Shown here piece by piece: positions 28,350 through 38,263 of a stretch of 64,000 nt of DNA (positions are counted from its first letter, which is position 1; the number at the start of each line of letters is the position of its first letter). A program made the translations under genes and the position numbers. The DNA is from Psychrobacter lutiphocae DSM 21542. Lineage in GTDB: Bacteria; Pseudomonadota; Gammaproteobacteria; Pseudomonadales; Moraxellaceae. Below the pieces are notes generated by a model. The model was not told the DNA's origin. It did not search any database and saw only the letters and a program-made list of their open reading frames with translations. The stretch covers positions 90,807-154,806 of the forward strand of contig NZ_KB907623.1 in NCBI RefSeq assembly GCF_000382145.1. The letters are read 5' to 3'.

Positions 28350-29105
28350 TTACAAAGCGTCTACCAGCTTTGGCAGTATTTCACCTGCTTTACCGGCCAA
28401 CTCGACATCGACCAGTGGGTTTTGGGTTGGGTTTAAATTAACCTCAATAATGGCAGCACCTTGCTGTTTTGCCACTTGCAGTAAGCCAGCAGCAGGATAC
28501 ACCAAGCTAGAGGTACCAATACTAATAAACACATCACAGTCATTGACTGCGTGTTCTGCATAGCGCCACTCTTGTTGTGGTAGCATCTCACCGAACCACA
28601 CAATATCTGGACGAATCAAACCCTCGCAGTGCGGGCAGTGCAGAAGCGAGTCTTGGCTATAATCCACTGGTTCTGTATATGGGGAGTCACAGCCACTGCA
28701 TTTATTGCGCCACAGATGCCCGTGCAAATGTGTCACCTTGCTGCCAGCTTGCTCATGTAGGTCGTCGACATTTTGAGTGATGAGCGCCAAGGTTTTATGT
28801 TCGGTTTCTGCCCATTGTTGTAGTTTGAATAGGGCGTGATGTGCAGGATTAGGCTGCTTGTCTTTTACTAAGTTGCGACGCCATTGATACCATGACCACA
28901 CCATTTGTGGGTTGCGCTCGAAGGCATCAATACTGGCCAAATCTTCAGCACGGTAGTTTTCCCAAAGTCCAGTTTGCTTGTCACGAAAAGTTGGAATACC
29001 ACTTTCTGCCGATATACCAGCACCAGTAAGGATGCAGATGCTTTTGGCTTGGGTCAGCAAATCAGCCGCTTGTGTTAATTCAGCTAAGGCGGTCATATCA
29101 GACAT
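28350..29105 (-). CDS. cobB: NAD-dependent protein deacylase (sirtuin)
   Basis: Removes acyl groups from lysines using NAD. A 251-residue class III sirtuin core: GAGISAESGIPTFRD (NAD site), TQNVDDLHEQAG, catalytic histidine in HLHGHLW, and zinc pairs CSGC and CPHC. RPDIVWFGEMLP and ISIGTSSLVYPAAGL complete the fold. Length is usual. Monocistronic, divergent from the 29398 gene. Whether it acts as a desuccinylase cannot be settled here; the Y/R pair typical of that activity appears as NYRAED-type residues near 50, so I leave it open. Confidence 0.94.
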   Translation of the reverse strand: MSDMTALAELTQAADLLTQAKSICILTGAGISAESGIPTFRDKQTGLWENYRAEDLASIDAFERNPQMVWSWYQWRRNLVKDKQPNPAHHALFKLQQWAETEHKTLALITQNVDDLHEQAGSKVTHLHGHLWRNKCSGCDSPYTEPVDYSQDSLLHCPHCEGLIRPDIVWFGEMLPQQEWRYAEHAVNDCDVFISIGTSSLVYPAAGLLQVAKQQGAAIIEVNLNPTQNPLVDVELAGKAGEILPKLVDAL

Positions 29106-29397
29106 AAGTCAATCTCCTTCTTACTATCCTTCTTTTTTGTATGCTTGAATCTTTGTTGGTGACCTTTTTTATGTGGATTAGGGTCGTTAACTTTCTTTAT
29201 GGTAAGGTTATGACGATACATATCAGTATGGTAGATTGTAGCGCATAATACAAGATGAGCTAGGGCAGCGGCTGGTATCAGAGTCGCCATATTAACTTTA
29301 TGTTGAATTCGGTACACTATTAAAATAGGCACATTTAAAATAGGCACATTATTGAAATAGGCACGTATTTATTGAGCGTGCACATATTGGAGTAATT

Positions 29398-29844
29398 ATG
29401 AATCAGATGATAAGTGGACCTGTGCTACTATTGGCATTGGGTCTGGTGATAATGGTGCTGTTCGCAATTGCGTATTTCAAAAAGCCAAAAACAGGTGCCG
29501 CTACCAAAACAAGCTACAAAGTGAAGGGTAACAAAGCAAAAGTTACCAAGGCGAACCAGTCACTGTTTAAAAGCAAGCCTGGCGCTTTTAACACCACATC
29601 TAACAGTCAAAGCTCACGCCAAATTTCAAGATTAAAAAAACGGATAGAGAGCCATTTTCCGCAGTTTGTTGCTATTGCTCGTGACAATCACTTGGTGCTA
29701 GAGCGTGCTGACCAAAAAGTGGCCATGTTGACAATAGATGCTCAAGCCACCTTAGGGCGTCGTCGTCTTGGCGAAGTGGCAGTGATTAATTTTCATAATT
29801 TACCCAGCGTTGAAGAGTTACGCATTGAGCTAAGCGGCGTGTAA
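29398..29844 (+). CDS. Membrane-anchored basic protein, unknown function
   Basis: A 148-residue protein. One N-terminal transmembrane segment (about residues 7-27, LLLALGLVIMVLFAIAYF) is followed by a strongly basic linker rich in lysine, threonine and alanine. A small C-terminal domain from about residue 80 contains HFPQFVAIARDNHLVLERAD and ends VEELRIELSGV. No family recognised. The start has GGAG nine bases upstream. Just ahead lie three imperfect copies of AATAGGCACA. The next gene follows by 62 bp and may be cotranscribed. Confidence 0.7.
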   Translation: MNQMISGPVLLLALGLVIMVLFAIAYFKKPKTGAATKTSYKVKGNKAKVTKANQSLFKSKPGAFNTTSNSQSSRQISRLKKRIESHFPQFVAIARDNHLVLERADQKVAMLTIDAQATLGRRRLGEVAVINFHNLPSVEELRIELSGV

Positions 29845-29906
29845 ATAAGCTATCGGGCTGATTGGCGCCGTAAAGATTATTAACCAAATTATTATAGGCT
29901 TAAATC

Positions 29907-30749
29907 ATGATGCAGTGGCAAGACGAGAAAAGCGTAGAAGATGTCATATTAAGAGAGCAAAATCGGCCAGATACTGGTTTTTTGTCTTGGTCAAACTATA
30001 TCAAGCAACACAAAGATGATGCGCCGCTGCGTTATGAAGTAGCGCAACAGTTTTTGCCGTGGCCCTTGGGATTTAAAGAGTCGGTATTGGCTCTGCGGGC
30101 TATGATACGTGGGCAGAAAAAGCAGCAGGGCGATTACCAAAGGTTATTATGGCGTCTATATCAGTTAGCTGCTTGGGAGTCTTTTTATCCTAAACAATCC
30201 GATCGGGTGGGTGAGCCTGGTTTTAAAGTATTTGTACAGTTTCCTGGTGCAAAGGTTACTGGCTTAGAGATGGATTATCGGCAGCTAGGTTATCAGCAGT
30301 TAAAACTGTTGACCAAAACTGATGCCAAAATGTTGGTTGCGCTGTATGGTGAGCCACAGGCACATTCGACTTTATATGACTTGTATCCACAGGTGTGGGC
30401 TGAAGCCGAAGACTGGTATTTGGCACATTTTAGCAAAGAAGCAGTCGACTCTACGAAACCAGAATATTCAGCTCAACCCAGCCAATTCTCATCTGCTGCT
30501 GGTATCAGTAGTGCTGCCAAAAAATATACAGCGGATGGACAGCTTGTCCCTATCTTTTGGAGCCGTGATAAAAAGATGCAAAAGCAAATGCTTTATATTG
30601 AAAGCGCCACAAAAGCAACGAAAGTCTCCTCTAAACCTTTTGCAAAACTAAAAAATAACAAACTTATGGCAAGGGTTCGACAAATATTGGCTGATATTAA
30701 GCCAAGGCAGCTGTTCGCAACCATTCAAGCAGGTATGGGGAGAGGTTAA
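29907..30749 (+). CDS. Soluble protein, unknown function
   Basis: A 280-residue protein with no signal peptide or membrane segment. Tryptophan- and tyrosine-rich helical sequence fills the first 190 residues (LSWSNYIKQHKDDAPLRYEV, LLWRLYQLAAWESFYP, YPQVWAEAEDWYLAHF). A serine-rich linker and a basic end follow. I do not recognise it. It may be coupled to the preceding membrane-anchored gene, given the 62-bp spacing and same strand. Codon use is like that of its neighbours. Confidence 0.65.
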   Translation: MMQWQDEKSVEDVILREQNRPDTGFLSWSNYIKQHKDDAPLRYEVAQQFLPWPLGFKESVLALRAMIRGQKKQQGDYQRLLWRLYQLAAWESFYPKQSDRVGEPGFKVFVQFPGAKVTGLEMDYRQLGYQQLKLLTKTDAKMLVALYGEPQAHSTLYDLYPQVWAEAEDWYLAHFSKEAVDSTKPEYSAQPSQFSSAAGISSAAKKYTADGQLVPIFWSRDKKMQKQMLYIESATKATKVSSKPFAKLKNNKLMARVRQILADIKPRQLFATIQAGMGRG

Positions 30750-30885
30750 GTTTGTAGTTAAAAACTAACGGGTTGCTGTATTTGCAATATTTATAATAAT
30801 CAATATTTATAAGAATAAAGGCGGAGTTTTTAAAAAGATAGAGCAGGCAAGCGTTGCGTTACGAAAAGGAGTGTCATATAGAAAG

Positions 30886-30959
30886 TGCGCTCGGCGGGGA
30901 TCGAACCCACGACCCTCGGCTTCGGAAACCGATACTCTATCCAACTGAGCTACGAGCGC
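30886..30959 (-). tRNA. tRNA-Arg (anticodon CCG)
   Basis: A 74-nt cloverleaf on the minus strand. Acceptor stem GCGCTCG/CGAGCGC with A as discriminator, D arm GCTCAGTTGGATAGAGT, anticodon stem TCGGT/GCCGA around loop TTCCGAA giving anticodon CCG, and T arm with GGTTCGATCC. CCA is not encoded. It reads CGG arginine codons. No integrase or repeated 3' end is nearby, so it does not look like an occupied attachment site. Confidence 0.95.
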
Positions 30960-31521
30960 ATATAAGATTTTGTTGCTGTGGTTTTAGGCGAATTAGTTTA
31001 ACAAAAATTGGCGTAAAAACCAATGTATAAAAGAGTAGTGCCGAAAAACTAATTATTGAGTAGCTAATTATTGAGTAGAAGATAGCGACAGAGATTAGAT
31101 AGCTCTACAAATTTGATAGCATAAAAAGCAGAAAACTATAAATAAAAGCCATAAACAATAGGAAATATCTGGACGGTTAATGCTATGATAATTCACCTAA
31201 AAGTGGCATATAATAGTGAATTGTCGTTATAGTCATCATTGAAACATGGCATTTAACCCTGTTTTTCCCTTATAATACTATGGAAAAGAAATTCTTACTG
31301 ATTTATTGTTTATCTATTAAAAACTGATACATTAAAGTTAATATGTTTATAGTTCGTTTAATGTTAATGCGTTAAGCATGACTGTTTTCAACACAGAGAC
31401 GTTAACGAACTGATACACTAAAATAATTTAATCAATCACACACAACGGTAACGGTTGGTCTAGCTTTTATTATTTTGCCATGACTGCTTTTATCAGTTGT
31501 TCCACAAAGAGATTGTGACGC

Positions 31522-32097
31522 ATGAAAAAAATCGTGATGTTATCCGCCGCCGCCATTCTTGGTCTTTCAGGTATTACCTTAAGCCAAGCTGAAGACGTCA
31601 TTGATACGACAGAGGAAGTAGTTGCTGCTGAAGCTGAAGCGACTGATGCTGATGCCGCAGAAGAAACTGCTGCAGCCCCTGCGCCAGCTGTGGAAGAAGA
31701 GCCTATTCCTGAAGACTCACCACAAGTGAAAAAGCTCATTGCTTTATATCCTAAGCTAGTAGAGCGTATCCAGCCTTATGGTAAGGTTTGTTTTGAAGGC
31801 GATACCAATTGTGATATTACATTAACCGCTTCTGCTGGTGCTTCTGCTGATGGTGAGCCACGTGATGGTAAGGCTGTTTATGACGCTATTTGTCATACCT
31901 GTCATGCGGCTGGTATTGCTGGTGCGCCAAAAGTGGGTGATGCGGGTGCTTGGGGCCCACGTATTGCACAAGGTACAGCAACTCTTTATGATCATGCCAT
32001 CAATGGTTTAAATGCGATGCCTGCCAGAGGTGGTGCGGATATTCCAGATGAAGAAGTTCAAAACGCTGTTGACTATATGGTCGGTGAATCTAGTTAA
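31522..32097 (+). CDS. c-type cytochrome (cytochrome c5 family)
   Basis: A 191-residue exported monohaem cytochrome. Signal peptide residues 1-23 (IVMLSAAAILGLSGITLSQA). A low-complexity acidic/alanine-rich linker follows to about residue 65. The cytochrome domain carries the haem motif CHTCH (near 128) and a distal methionine in GLNAMPARGG (near 166), as in cytochrome c5. It probably ferries electrons in the periplasm. The linker resembles those of membrane-tethered relatives but there is no anchor besides the signal. Single gene. Confidence 0.9.
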   Translation: MKKIVMLSAAAILGLSGITLSQAEDVIDTTEEVVAAEAEATDADAAEETAAAPAPAVEEEPIPEDSPQVKKLIALYPKLVERIQPYGKVCFEGDTNCDITLTASAGASADGEPRDGKAVYDAICHTCHAAGIAGAPKVGDAGAWGPRIAQGTATLYDHAINGLNAMPARGGADIPDEEVQNAVDYMVGESS

Positions 32098-32273
32098 ACT
32101 GGTGTTAGCTAAGTTAAATTTAATATAAATCAAGTGAGATTTGATTGGCAACTACTGACAGTAATATGTGAGTTAGTTGTTATTATTGCTTGTTATTTGC
32201 TTGATTTAACTTATTAATTCTTAATTAATTAAGGCTTTATAGTTTTTATATCGCTTATTTTATTATTGATTGA

Positions 32274-32396
32274 TACCCCAATCTCAACTCTTTGCGTAGG
32301 CTGTGGCTTTAGCCCAGCATATTTAGCTAAAAATTAGGTTTTGCTGGGCTAAAAGCACCAGCCTACATGGGATTGTAATTAGTTGAGAGTGGGGTA
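32274..32396 (+). mobile_element. TACCCC/GGGGTA inverted-repeat element (123 bp)
   Basis: Ends are TACCCCAATCTCAACT and the complement of TACCCCACTCTCAACT, flanked on both sides by TTGA (4 bp). The interior folds almost completely: TAGGCTG with CAGCCTA-type arms, and TTTAGCCCAGC with GCTGGGCTAAA. A close relative lies inverted at 59973-60112, and the outer ends match the 300-bp element at 28014. Confidence 0.8.
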
Positions 32397-32459
32397 TTGA
32401 TATAAACAGTGATTTAATAGCGATAAACTAGTAACAGCGACAAACCAACAGTAACAAAG

Positions 32460-32488
32460 AACGCTTACCACACAGGTGAGCGTTTTTT
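32460..32488 (+). terminator. Intrinsic terminator
   Basis: Stem AACGCTTACC, loop ACACA, GGTGAGCGTT, then six T's counting the last two of the arm. It lies 360 bp after the cytochrome gene, beyond the inverted-repeat element, so it probably ends the cytochrome transcript. Confidence 0.75.
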
Positions 32489-32680
32489 CGTTTGGCTATT
32501 TTGACTGAGCTTTAAAATTCATTTTAGTTTTTAATAGTGAGACCTAACTTGGGTTTAATTATTAAATTTTGCTACCATATAGTAGGGGTATGAAGATTAG
32601 TAGGGGTATGAAGATAAAGAACCTTAAAATCTGCGCTTTAATCCAACACCTAAAACTTAATAACTGTTAACTGTGATTTT

Positions 32681-33646
32681 ATGACTAATTTAACGCCTGC
32701 ATTACAAGTAAAGAACCTGACCAAAACTTATAGTAATGGCTTTACTGCTTTAAAAAATGTCAATCTAACCGTACCTCAGGGCGGTTTTTTTGCTTTGCTT
32801 GGTCCCAATGGCGCAGGGAAATCAACCATGATTGGCATTATTAGCTCGCTATTTAAACCAACTGAAGGTAGTGTCAAAATCTTTGGTACAGATTTATTAC
32901 AAAATCCATCAGTTGCCAAGCAATATCTAGGTATCGTGCCACAAGAGTTTAACTTCAATCAGTTTGAGAAAGTGGAAGATATTTTAATTAATCAAGCAGG
33001 ATACTTTGGTATTTCAGCAAAAGAGTCTAAGCCACGTGCCAAAAAGCTATTAACTGCTTTAGGTCTATGGGACAAGCGCAATAATAAAGCGCGTGAGCTG
33101 TCTGGTGGTATGAAACGGCGGCTGATGATTGCTAGAGCATTGATTCATAAGCCTAGATTGTTAATCCTTGATGAGCCAACCGCTGGGGTGGATATTGAGT
33201 TGCGTCGTTCTATGTGGGACTTTATGCAGCAGATTAATACAGAAGAAAACACCACCATCATCCTAACTACCCACTATTTAGAAGAAGCTGAGCAGTTGTG
33301 TCGCTATATCGCTATTTTAGATCATGGTGAAATTCGTATTAATACCGAGATGAAGGACTTGTTGTCAAAGCTGTCCATTGAAACCTTTGTATTGGATATG
33401 GCTAAGCCGATAAATGAGCCGATTCGGATAGAAGGTGTAACGGCGGTATCTCAGCCAGATGCCCAGACGCTAGAAGTCACACTGAGCGAAGGTGAGTCAT
33501 TGAATCAGGTATTTACTCAGTTATCAGCACAGGGGATTGAGATATCCAGTATGCGTAATAAAGCCAACCGTTTAGAGGAGCTGTTTATGCGCTTGGTCGA
33601 GCAAGGGATAGAGACAGAAGATAGTATGGCGGAGGCAGGGTTATGA
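32681..33646 (+). CDS. ABC-2 type exporter, ATP-binding subunit
   Basis: A 321-residue ATPase with Walker A GPNGAGKSTM (near 45), signature LSGGMKRRLMIARAL (near 143), Walker B LLILDEPTAGVD (near 168) and the H-loop TTHYLEEAEQLC. It resembles YadG-type ATPases of ABC-2 exporters. The C-terminal 90 residues form a regulatory extension. Its stop overlaps the start of the permease gene (ATGA), so the two form an exporter. The substrate is unknown. Confidence 0.93.
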   Translation: MTNLTPALQVKNLTKTYSNGFTALKNVNLTVPQGGFFALLGPNGAGKSTMIGIISSLFKPTEGSVKIFGTDLLQNPSVAKQYLGIVPQEFNFNQFEKVEDILINQAGYFGISAKESKPRAKKLLTALGLWDKRNNKARELSGGMKRRLMIARALIHKPRLLILDEPTAGVDIELRRSMWDFMQQINTEENTTIILTTHYLEEAEQLCRYIAILDHGEIRINTEMKDLLSKLSIETFVLDMAKPINEPIRIEGVTAVSQPDAQTLEVTLSEGESLNQVFTQLSAQGIEISSMRNKANRLEELFMRLVEQGIETEDSMAEAGL

Positions 33647-34467
33647 GTAATAGTGGTGCAAATAATATAACAGAAAATCGTATTGACGATGGTATGAGTG
33701 TGACACAAAAGTGGATCGCTTTTCGTACGATTGTCGTTAAAGAAATACGCCGTATTTTACGTATTTGGCCACAAACCTTACTGCCACCTGTGATTACCAT
33801 GAGTTTGTATTTTGTTATCTTCGGTAAGATGATTGGCTCACGGGTTGGTGAGATGGGTGGTGTGCCTTATATGCAGTTTATTGTACCAGGCTTGATCATG
33901 ATGTCAGTCATTACCAATAGCTACTCAAACGTAGTATCAAGTTTTTTTAGTGCTAAGTTTACCTCTAGTATTGAGGAGTTATTAGTCTCGCCAGTATCTA
34001 AACATTCTATCTTGATGGGATATATCAGTGGCGGTATTTTTCGAGGCTTGATGATAGCTATTATTGTCTCTTTAGTGGCGCAGTTTTTTACCCGATTGGG
34101 CGTTGAGCACTTTTTTGTGATGTTATTTACAGTGCTGGGTACGTCAATATTATTTTCACTGGGCGGTTTTATTAATGCGGTGTTTGCCCGCTCATTTGAT
34201 GATATCTCTATCATTCCAAGCTTTGTGTTGACGCCTTTGACTTACTTGGGTGGGGTGTTTTATTCGTTAGAAAATCTGTCTGAGTTTTGGCAAAACGTGT
34301 CGTTGTTAAATCCAATTGTGTATATGGTCAACTCTTTTCGTTATGGCATTTTGGGCTATTCGGATGTCAATGTGTGGTATTCAATGTTGGCAATATTTAT
34401 TTTTTGCATCATCTTTTATGTGATTGCTTACCGCTTATTGGATAATGGTTCACGCCTAAGGTTGTAA
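33643..34467 (+). CDS. ABC-2 type exporter, permease subunit
   Basis: A 274-residue membrane protein with six hydrophobic segments and an ABC-2 core resembling YadH: KEIRRILRIWPQTLLPPVIT, YMQFIVPGLIMMSVITNSYSN, FVLTPLTYLGGVFYSLENL and LLNPIVYMVNSFRYGILG. The last is the family signature near the C-terminus. Translationally coupled to the ATPase gene. As a homodimer with two ATPase copies it would export a lipid, polysaccharide or drug; nothing local narrows this. Confidence 0.92.
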   Translation: MSNSGANNITENRIDDGMSVTQKWIAFRTIVVKEIRRILRIWPQTLLPPVITMSLYFVIFGKMIGSRVGEMGGVPYMQFIVPGLIMMSVITNSYSNVVSSFFSAKFTSSIEELLVSPVSKHSILMGYISGGIFRGLMIAIIVSLVAQFFTRLGVEHFFVMLFTVLGTSILFSLGGFINAVFARSFDDISIIPSFVLTPLTYLGGVFYSLENLSEFWQNVSLLNPIVYMVNSFRYGILGYSDVNVWYSMLAIFIFCIIFYVIAYRLLDNGSRLRL

Positions 34468-34617
34468 ATTAGCAATAACAGATTATCAGTCACTAATCAG
34501 AAACTACCAACGATACAAGAGCATATATACAAGACACGCCCTAGTAAAGATTACAAAGAATAGAACCTATAAGCGTAAAGACCATAACGATTAAAGATAA
34601 GATAAATAGGAAAAATT

Positions 34618-35514
34618 ATGAGCATACATGGCGTATTAGGGGAGATCACCAGCTATCCAAAAACCTATCAGCCCGATACTTTATTTGCCATCGAACGTAA
34701 ACTAGGACGTGATGCCATTGGCTGGCAAGCGGATAAATTAGCAGTCGGTATGGATTGGTGGCATGCATTTGAAGTGTCTTGGCTGACAGAGCAAGGTATC
34801 TCACAGGTGGCGATTGCTCGATTTGGTATTCCAGCCAGATCACCCTATATTGTTGAGTCTAAGTCATTAAAGCTGTATCTCAATAGTCTAAACTTCACTG
34901 AGTTTGCCAGTTGGCAAGCGGTAATAGACACCATCACCAGCAACTTGTCTGCTTGCGTGGGTGCTCCTGTAACCGTTGAATTATTTGAGCTAGATGCATT
35001 GACACAAGCTACTGATAGCACAAGTGGATTGCTGATATCACAGCCAACAGGGCAGTGCATTGATCAGGCGCTAGAAGGCTCAGGCAAAATTGAGCTACTG
35101 GCAGATCCAGATGCCAGCTTGTTACAGCCATTAAGTTCTGTTGATTTAGAGCATCTTAAATCAGCTGATTTAGTGGCGCAAGGTGGGGTGCAACAACAGT
35201 TTTATTCTAATTTGCTGCGCAGTAACTGCCCAGTCACAAATCAACCCGATTGGGGCACTTTGGCCATTGATATGGTCAGTGAAGAAGGGGTGGATGCAGG
35301 TAGCTTGCTGCGTTATATTTTAAGTTATCGTCAGCATAATGGCTTTCATGAGCAGTGTGTGGAGCAAGTCTTTGCTGATCTTAGCCAACGATTTAACCCT
35401 AAAAAGTTGATGGTGCGTGCTTGGTATACACGCCGTGGCGGTATTGATATCAACCCTTGCCGAGTGAGCGCTATTGAACTATTGCCAAAGCCAAGCCGGT
35501 TGGTACGTCAGTAG
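34618..35514 (+). CDS. queF: NADPH-dependent 7-cyano-7-deazaguanine reductase
   Basis: Reduces preQ0 to preQ1 in queuosine synthesis. This is the long bimodular form (298 residues; about 280 in E. coli). Seen: the IARFGIPARSPYIVESKSLKLYLNS region (substrate and NADPH residues) near 65-90, the catalytic cysteine in SNCPVTNQPDWG near 204, and the EQCVEQVF and YTRRGGIDINP segments near the end. Single gene 150 bp after the ABC pair. No preQ1 riboswitch visible upstream. Confidence 0.95.
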   Translation: MSIHGVLGEITSYPKTYQPDTLFAIERKLGRDAIGWQADKLAVGMDWWHAFEVSWLTEQGISQVAIARFGIPARSPYIVESKSLKLYLNSLNFTEFASWQAVIDTITSNLSACVGAPVTVELFELDALTQATDSTSGLLISQPTGQCIDQALEGSGKIELLADPDASLLQPLSSVDLEHLKSADLVAQGGVQQQFYSNLLRSNCPVTNQPDWGTLAIDMVSEEGVDAGSLLRYILSYRQHNGFHEQCVEQVFADLSQRFNPKKLMVRAWYTRRGGIDINPCRVSAIELLPKPSRLVRQ

Positions 35515-35592
35515 TATTCGCACTATAACCTGATAAATCGCTGTACAACTAATCGCTGCACAACAAGCAGCAAAAAATAGCAATCCACACTC

Positions 35593-35684
35593 TAAGACAC
35601 CCTATCTAAATGAGGCTTTGCCAGCTAAAGAGTATTGAGTTTAATACTAAAACTGGCATTGATGACTTTAGGTAGGGTATCTTA
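35593..35684. repeat. 92-bp imperfect palindrome
   Basis: Outer arms TAAGACACCCTATCTAAA and the complement of TAAGATACCCTACCTAAA. Inside are TGCCAG with CTGGCA, and AGTATT with AATACT. The whole block can fold into a single long hairpin. No clear target duplication. It may be one more dispersed repeat, with a single copy in this window. Confidence 0.65.
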
Positions 35685-36359
35685 TTAATATAATTTTATT
35701 GACAACTCGGATAAAACATTGGATTATAAGATTTTGATTAGTCAGTTAATCAGCTCTATCGAGCCAGTTAACTTAAAGTAGCAACTATTGCAGGCTTACC
35801 GTCTGCTTTAGGGTAGTTATTTTAAATGTGATGGGTAACGCAATTAGATAGCAAAGACTATTTTGTAATTGTAATGCTCAGGGACTTATCGGTCTACAGT
35901 GACTAAGTATTCAATCTTGCCTTAATGTAATAGCAATCGCTTTAATTGAACATAGATTGAAAAGTAATAATTTATACTCTTTGATCAAAGTATTAAACAT
36001 AATACCAAAACAAAAGATATGAATTACTTGCTTATTTAATTTGATTTTTTTGTGAGCTTGCATTGCCTACTTTGCAATCTAACTATTTTGCATTGTAATC
36101 TAAGTAATCTAAGCTTTATGGGTTGCAAAATACCAAAAAACACACTAATCTTATTAAATTCTTAATGCTAGTCTAGCAATCATCTCACTGTCCGTTTTAA
36201 GTTCCATATCACATGGCAAAAGCCTTATGATATTTTTTGTCATGTCTGGATGGTTATTAAATTATCTGGAAAAAACTGATAAAAAAAGCTTAAAATGATA
36301 AGTTATTGGTTTTTAAATCAAACTCGTTGGTTTCAATGAAAGAAAGCAAGACAACCAAG
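35685..36359. other. Long AT-rich region upstream of ilvB
   Basis: About 675 bp with no gene. A 15-codon frame at 36118-36165 contains leucine and isoleucine codons near its end, but lacks a ribosome site and is not followed by a terminator-type hairpin at the usual place. I see no repeat copies here. Confidence 0.4.
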
Positions 36360-36405
36360 TTTAAAAGCTTTTGGGTACAAAACAGATCCAAAATGAGCTT
36401 TTAAA
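36360..36405 (+). promoter_or_regulatory. Strong hairpin in the ilvB leader
   Basis: Stem TTTAAAAGC/GCTTTTAAA continues into TTTTGG/CCAAAA with a 3-nt bulge (TGA) and a 13-nt loop. It ends about 30 nt before the ilvB start, with no T-run after it, so it is not a classic attenuator terminator. It could control translation or RNA stability, or bind a protein. Confidence 0.5.
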
Positions 36406-36436
36406 TTACATCCCGCAATGAATAAAGGTGATGACA

Positions 36437-38263
36437 GTGACCGAAACAACCCAAAGCCCTAATATGACAGGGCACACCCAAACAGCGCACGCTGCCATTA
36501 ATTTTGGAAAAAAGCGTGAACTTCTAGAAAATGGCGATGGGCCAATCATGCTCTCCGGTGGCGAAATGCTCGTCCAGTCTTTAATTGATGAAGGCGTGGA
36601 GTATATTTTTGGTTATCCAGGTGGTGCTGTATTGCACATTTACGACGCCATATTTAAGCAAGATACTATTGAGCACTTATTAGTGCGTCACGAGCAAGCA
36701 GCAGGTCATATGGCAGATGCATATTCACGCCGTACAGGTAAGCCAGGTGTAGTATTGGCAACCTCAGGTCCAGGTGCAACAAACACAGTAACTGCTATTG
36801 CTACTGCTTTTATGGACTCAATTCCTATGGTTGTTATCTCAGGTCAGGTACCAAAATACCTGATTGGTGATGATGCATTCCAAGAAACAGATATGGTCGG
36901 GGTGTCACGTCCCATTGTTAAGCACAGCTTTCAGGTGCGCCATGCCAGTGAAATCCCAGAAATTGTCAAAAAAGCTTTTTATATTGCTCAGTCAGGTCGT
37001 CCCGGTCCTGTGGTCATCGATATTCCCAAAGACACCACAGCGCCACATGAAAAGTATGAGTATAACTATCCTGATACAGTAAATATTCGCTCATATCAAC
37101 CGTCAGTAAAGGGTCACAATGGCCAAGTCAAAAAGGCAGTAGATGCGTTATTAGCTGCAAAACGTCCAGTGTTATATTCAGGCGGCGGTGTCATTTTGGG
37201 TAATGCCCATAAAGAGCTAACCGCATTAGCACACAAGTTAAACTTACCAGTGACAAACACCCTGATGGGGTTAGGGGCTTTTCCTGGTTCAGATCGCCAG
37301 TTTATCGGTATGTTAGGGATGCATGGAACCTATGAGGCCAATATGACTATGCATCATGCTGATGTGATTTTGGCAATAGGCGCTCGTTTTGATGACCGAG
37401 TGACCAACAATGTACAGAAGTTTTGCCCGAATGCAACGATTATTCATATTGATATAGATCCAGCATCTATTTCAAAAACCATCATGGCCGATATTCCTAT
37501 TGTTGGTGATGTTAAGTCAGTATTAACTGACATGCTTGAGCTGCTACAAGGTGATGATAAACAGCTAGATCAGCCAGCACTTCAAGACTGGTGGTCACAA
37601 ATCAATGAATGGCGCAAGCGTCATGGTCTGCGCTATGATACCAGTACTGAGCATGGCATGAAGCCGCAAGCTGTGGTCGAAAAGCTATATGAGCTGACCT
37701 CAGGAAAAGCAATTATTACCAGTGATGTTGGTCAACACCAGATGTTTGCTGCGTTATACTACAAATATGATGAGCCACGTCAGTGGTTAAACTCAGGTGG
37801 TCTGGGTACTATGGGTGTCGGCCTGCCCTATGCAATGGCTGCCAAATTGGTTGAGCCTGAGCGTGATGTAGTGTGTATTACGGGTGAGGGTTCAATTCAG
37901 ATGAATATTCAAGAGCTTTCTACTTGCTTCCAGTATGGGTTGCCTGTAAAAATCTTGTGTTTAAATAATGCCCAATTGGGTATGGTAAAACAGTGGCAAG
38001 ATATGTTGTATGATGGCCGTCATGCTTCGTCATATATGGAGTCGCTACCAGACTTTGTGAAGCTTGCTGAAAGTTATGGCCATGTCGGGGTGAAAATAAC
38101 AGATCCTGAAAAGCTTGATGAGCAGCTGGCTGAAGCCCTAGCTATGAAAGACAAGCTGGTATTTATCGATGTGTACGTAGATCGTCATGAGCATGTATAT
38201 CCTATGCAAGTTGCCGGTCAGTCTATGCGTGATATGTGGTTATCTAAGGGGGAGCGTACCTAA
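36437..38263 (+). CDS. ilvB: Acetolactate synthase large subunit
   Basis: Thiamine-diphosphate enzyme that makes acetolactate or acetohydroxybutyrate for valine, leucine and isoleucine. Seen: [14 protein letters not shown] and the catalytic glutamate in [36 protein letters not shown], and the TPP/metal motif [12 protein letters not shown] followed by [12 protein letters not shown]. About 608 residues. The frame is open from GTG 36428, but the AAAGGTGA ribosome-like stretch at 36424-36431 best serves the GTG at 36437; ATG 36431 is also possible. The stop overlaps the ilvH start (TAATG). Confidence 0.95.
   Translation: MTETTQSPNMTGHTQTAHAAINFGKKRELLENGDGPIMLSGGEMLVQSLIDEGVEYIFGYPGGAVLHIYDAIFKQDTIEHLLVRHEQAAGHMADAYSRRTGKPGVVLATSGPGATNTVTAIATAFMDSIPMVVISGQVPKYLIGDDAFQETDMVGVSRPIVKHSFQVRHASEIPEIVKKAFYIAQSGRPGPVVIDIPKDTTAPHEKYEYNYPDTVNIRSYQPSVKGHNGQVKKAVDALLAAKRPVLYSGGGVILGNAHKELTALAHKLNLPVTNTLMGLGAFPGSDRQFIGMLGMHGTYEANMTMHHADVILAIGARFDDRVTNNVQKFCPNATIIHIDIDPASISKTIMADIPIVGDVKSVLTDMLELLQGDDKQLDQPALQDWWSQINEWRKRHGLRYDTSTEHGMKPQAVVEKLYELTSGKAIITSDVGQHQMFAALYYKYDEPRQWLNSGGLGTMGVGLPYAMAAKLVEPERDVVCITGEGSIQMNIQELSTCFQYGLPVKILCLNNAQLGMVKQWQDMLYDGRHASSYMESLPDFVKLAESYGHVGVKITDPEKLDEQLAEALAMKDKLVFIDVYVDRHEHVYPMQVAGQSMRDMWLSKGERT

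Noticed and set aside
36118..36165. 15-codon frame with Leu/Ile codons as a possible ilv leader peptide
   Set aside because: No Shine-Dalgarno sequence, only a few regulatory codons, and about 200 nt separate it from the nearest strong hairpin, which lacks a terminator tail.
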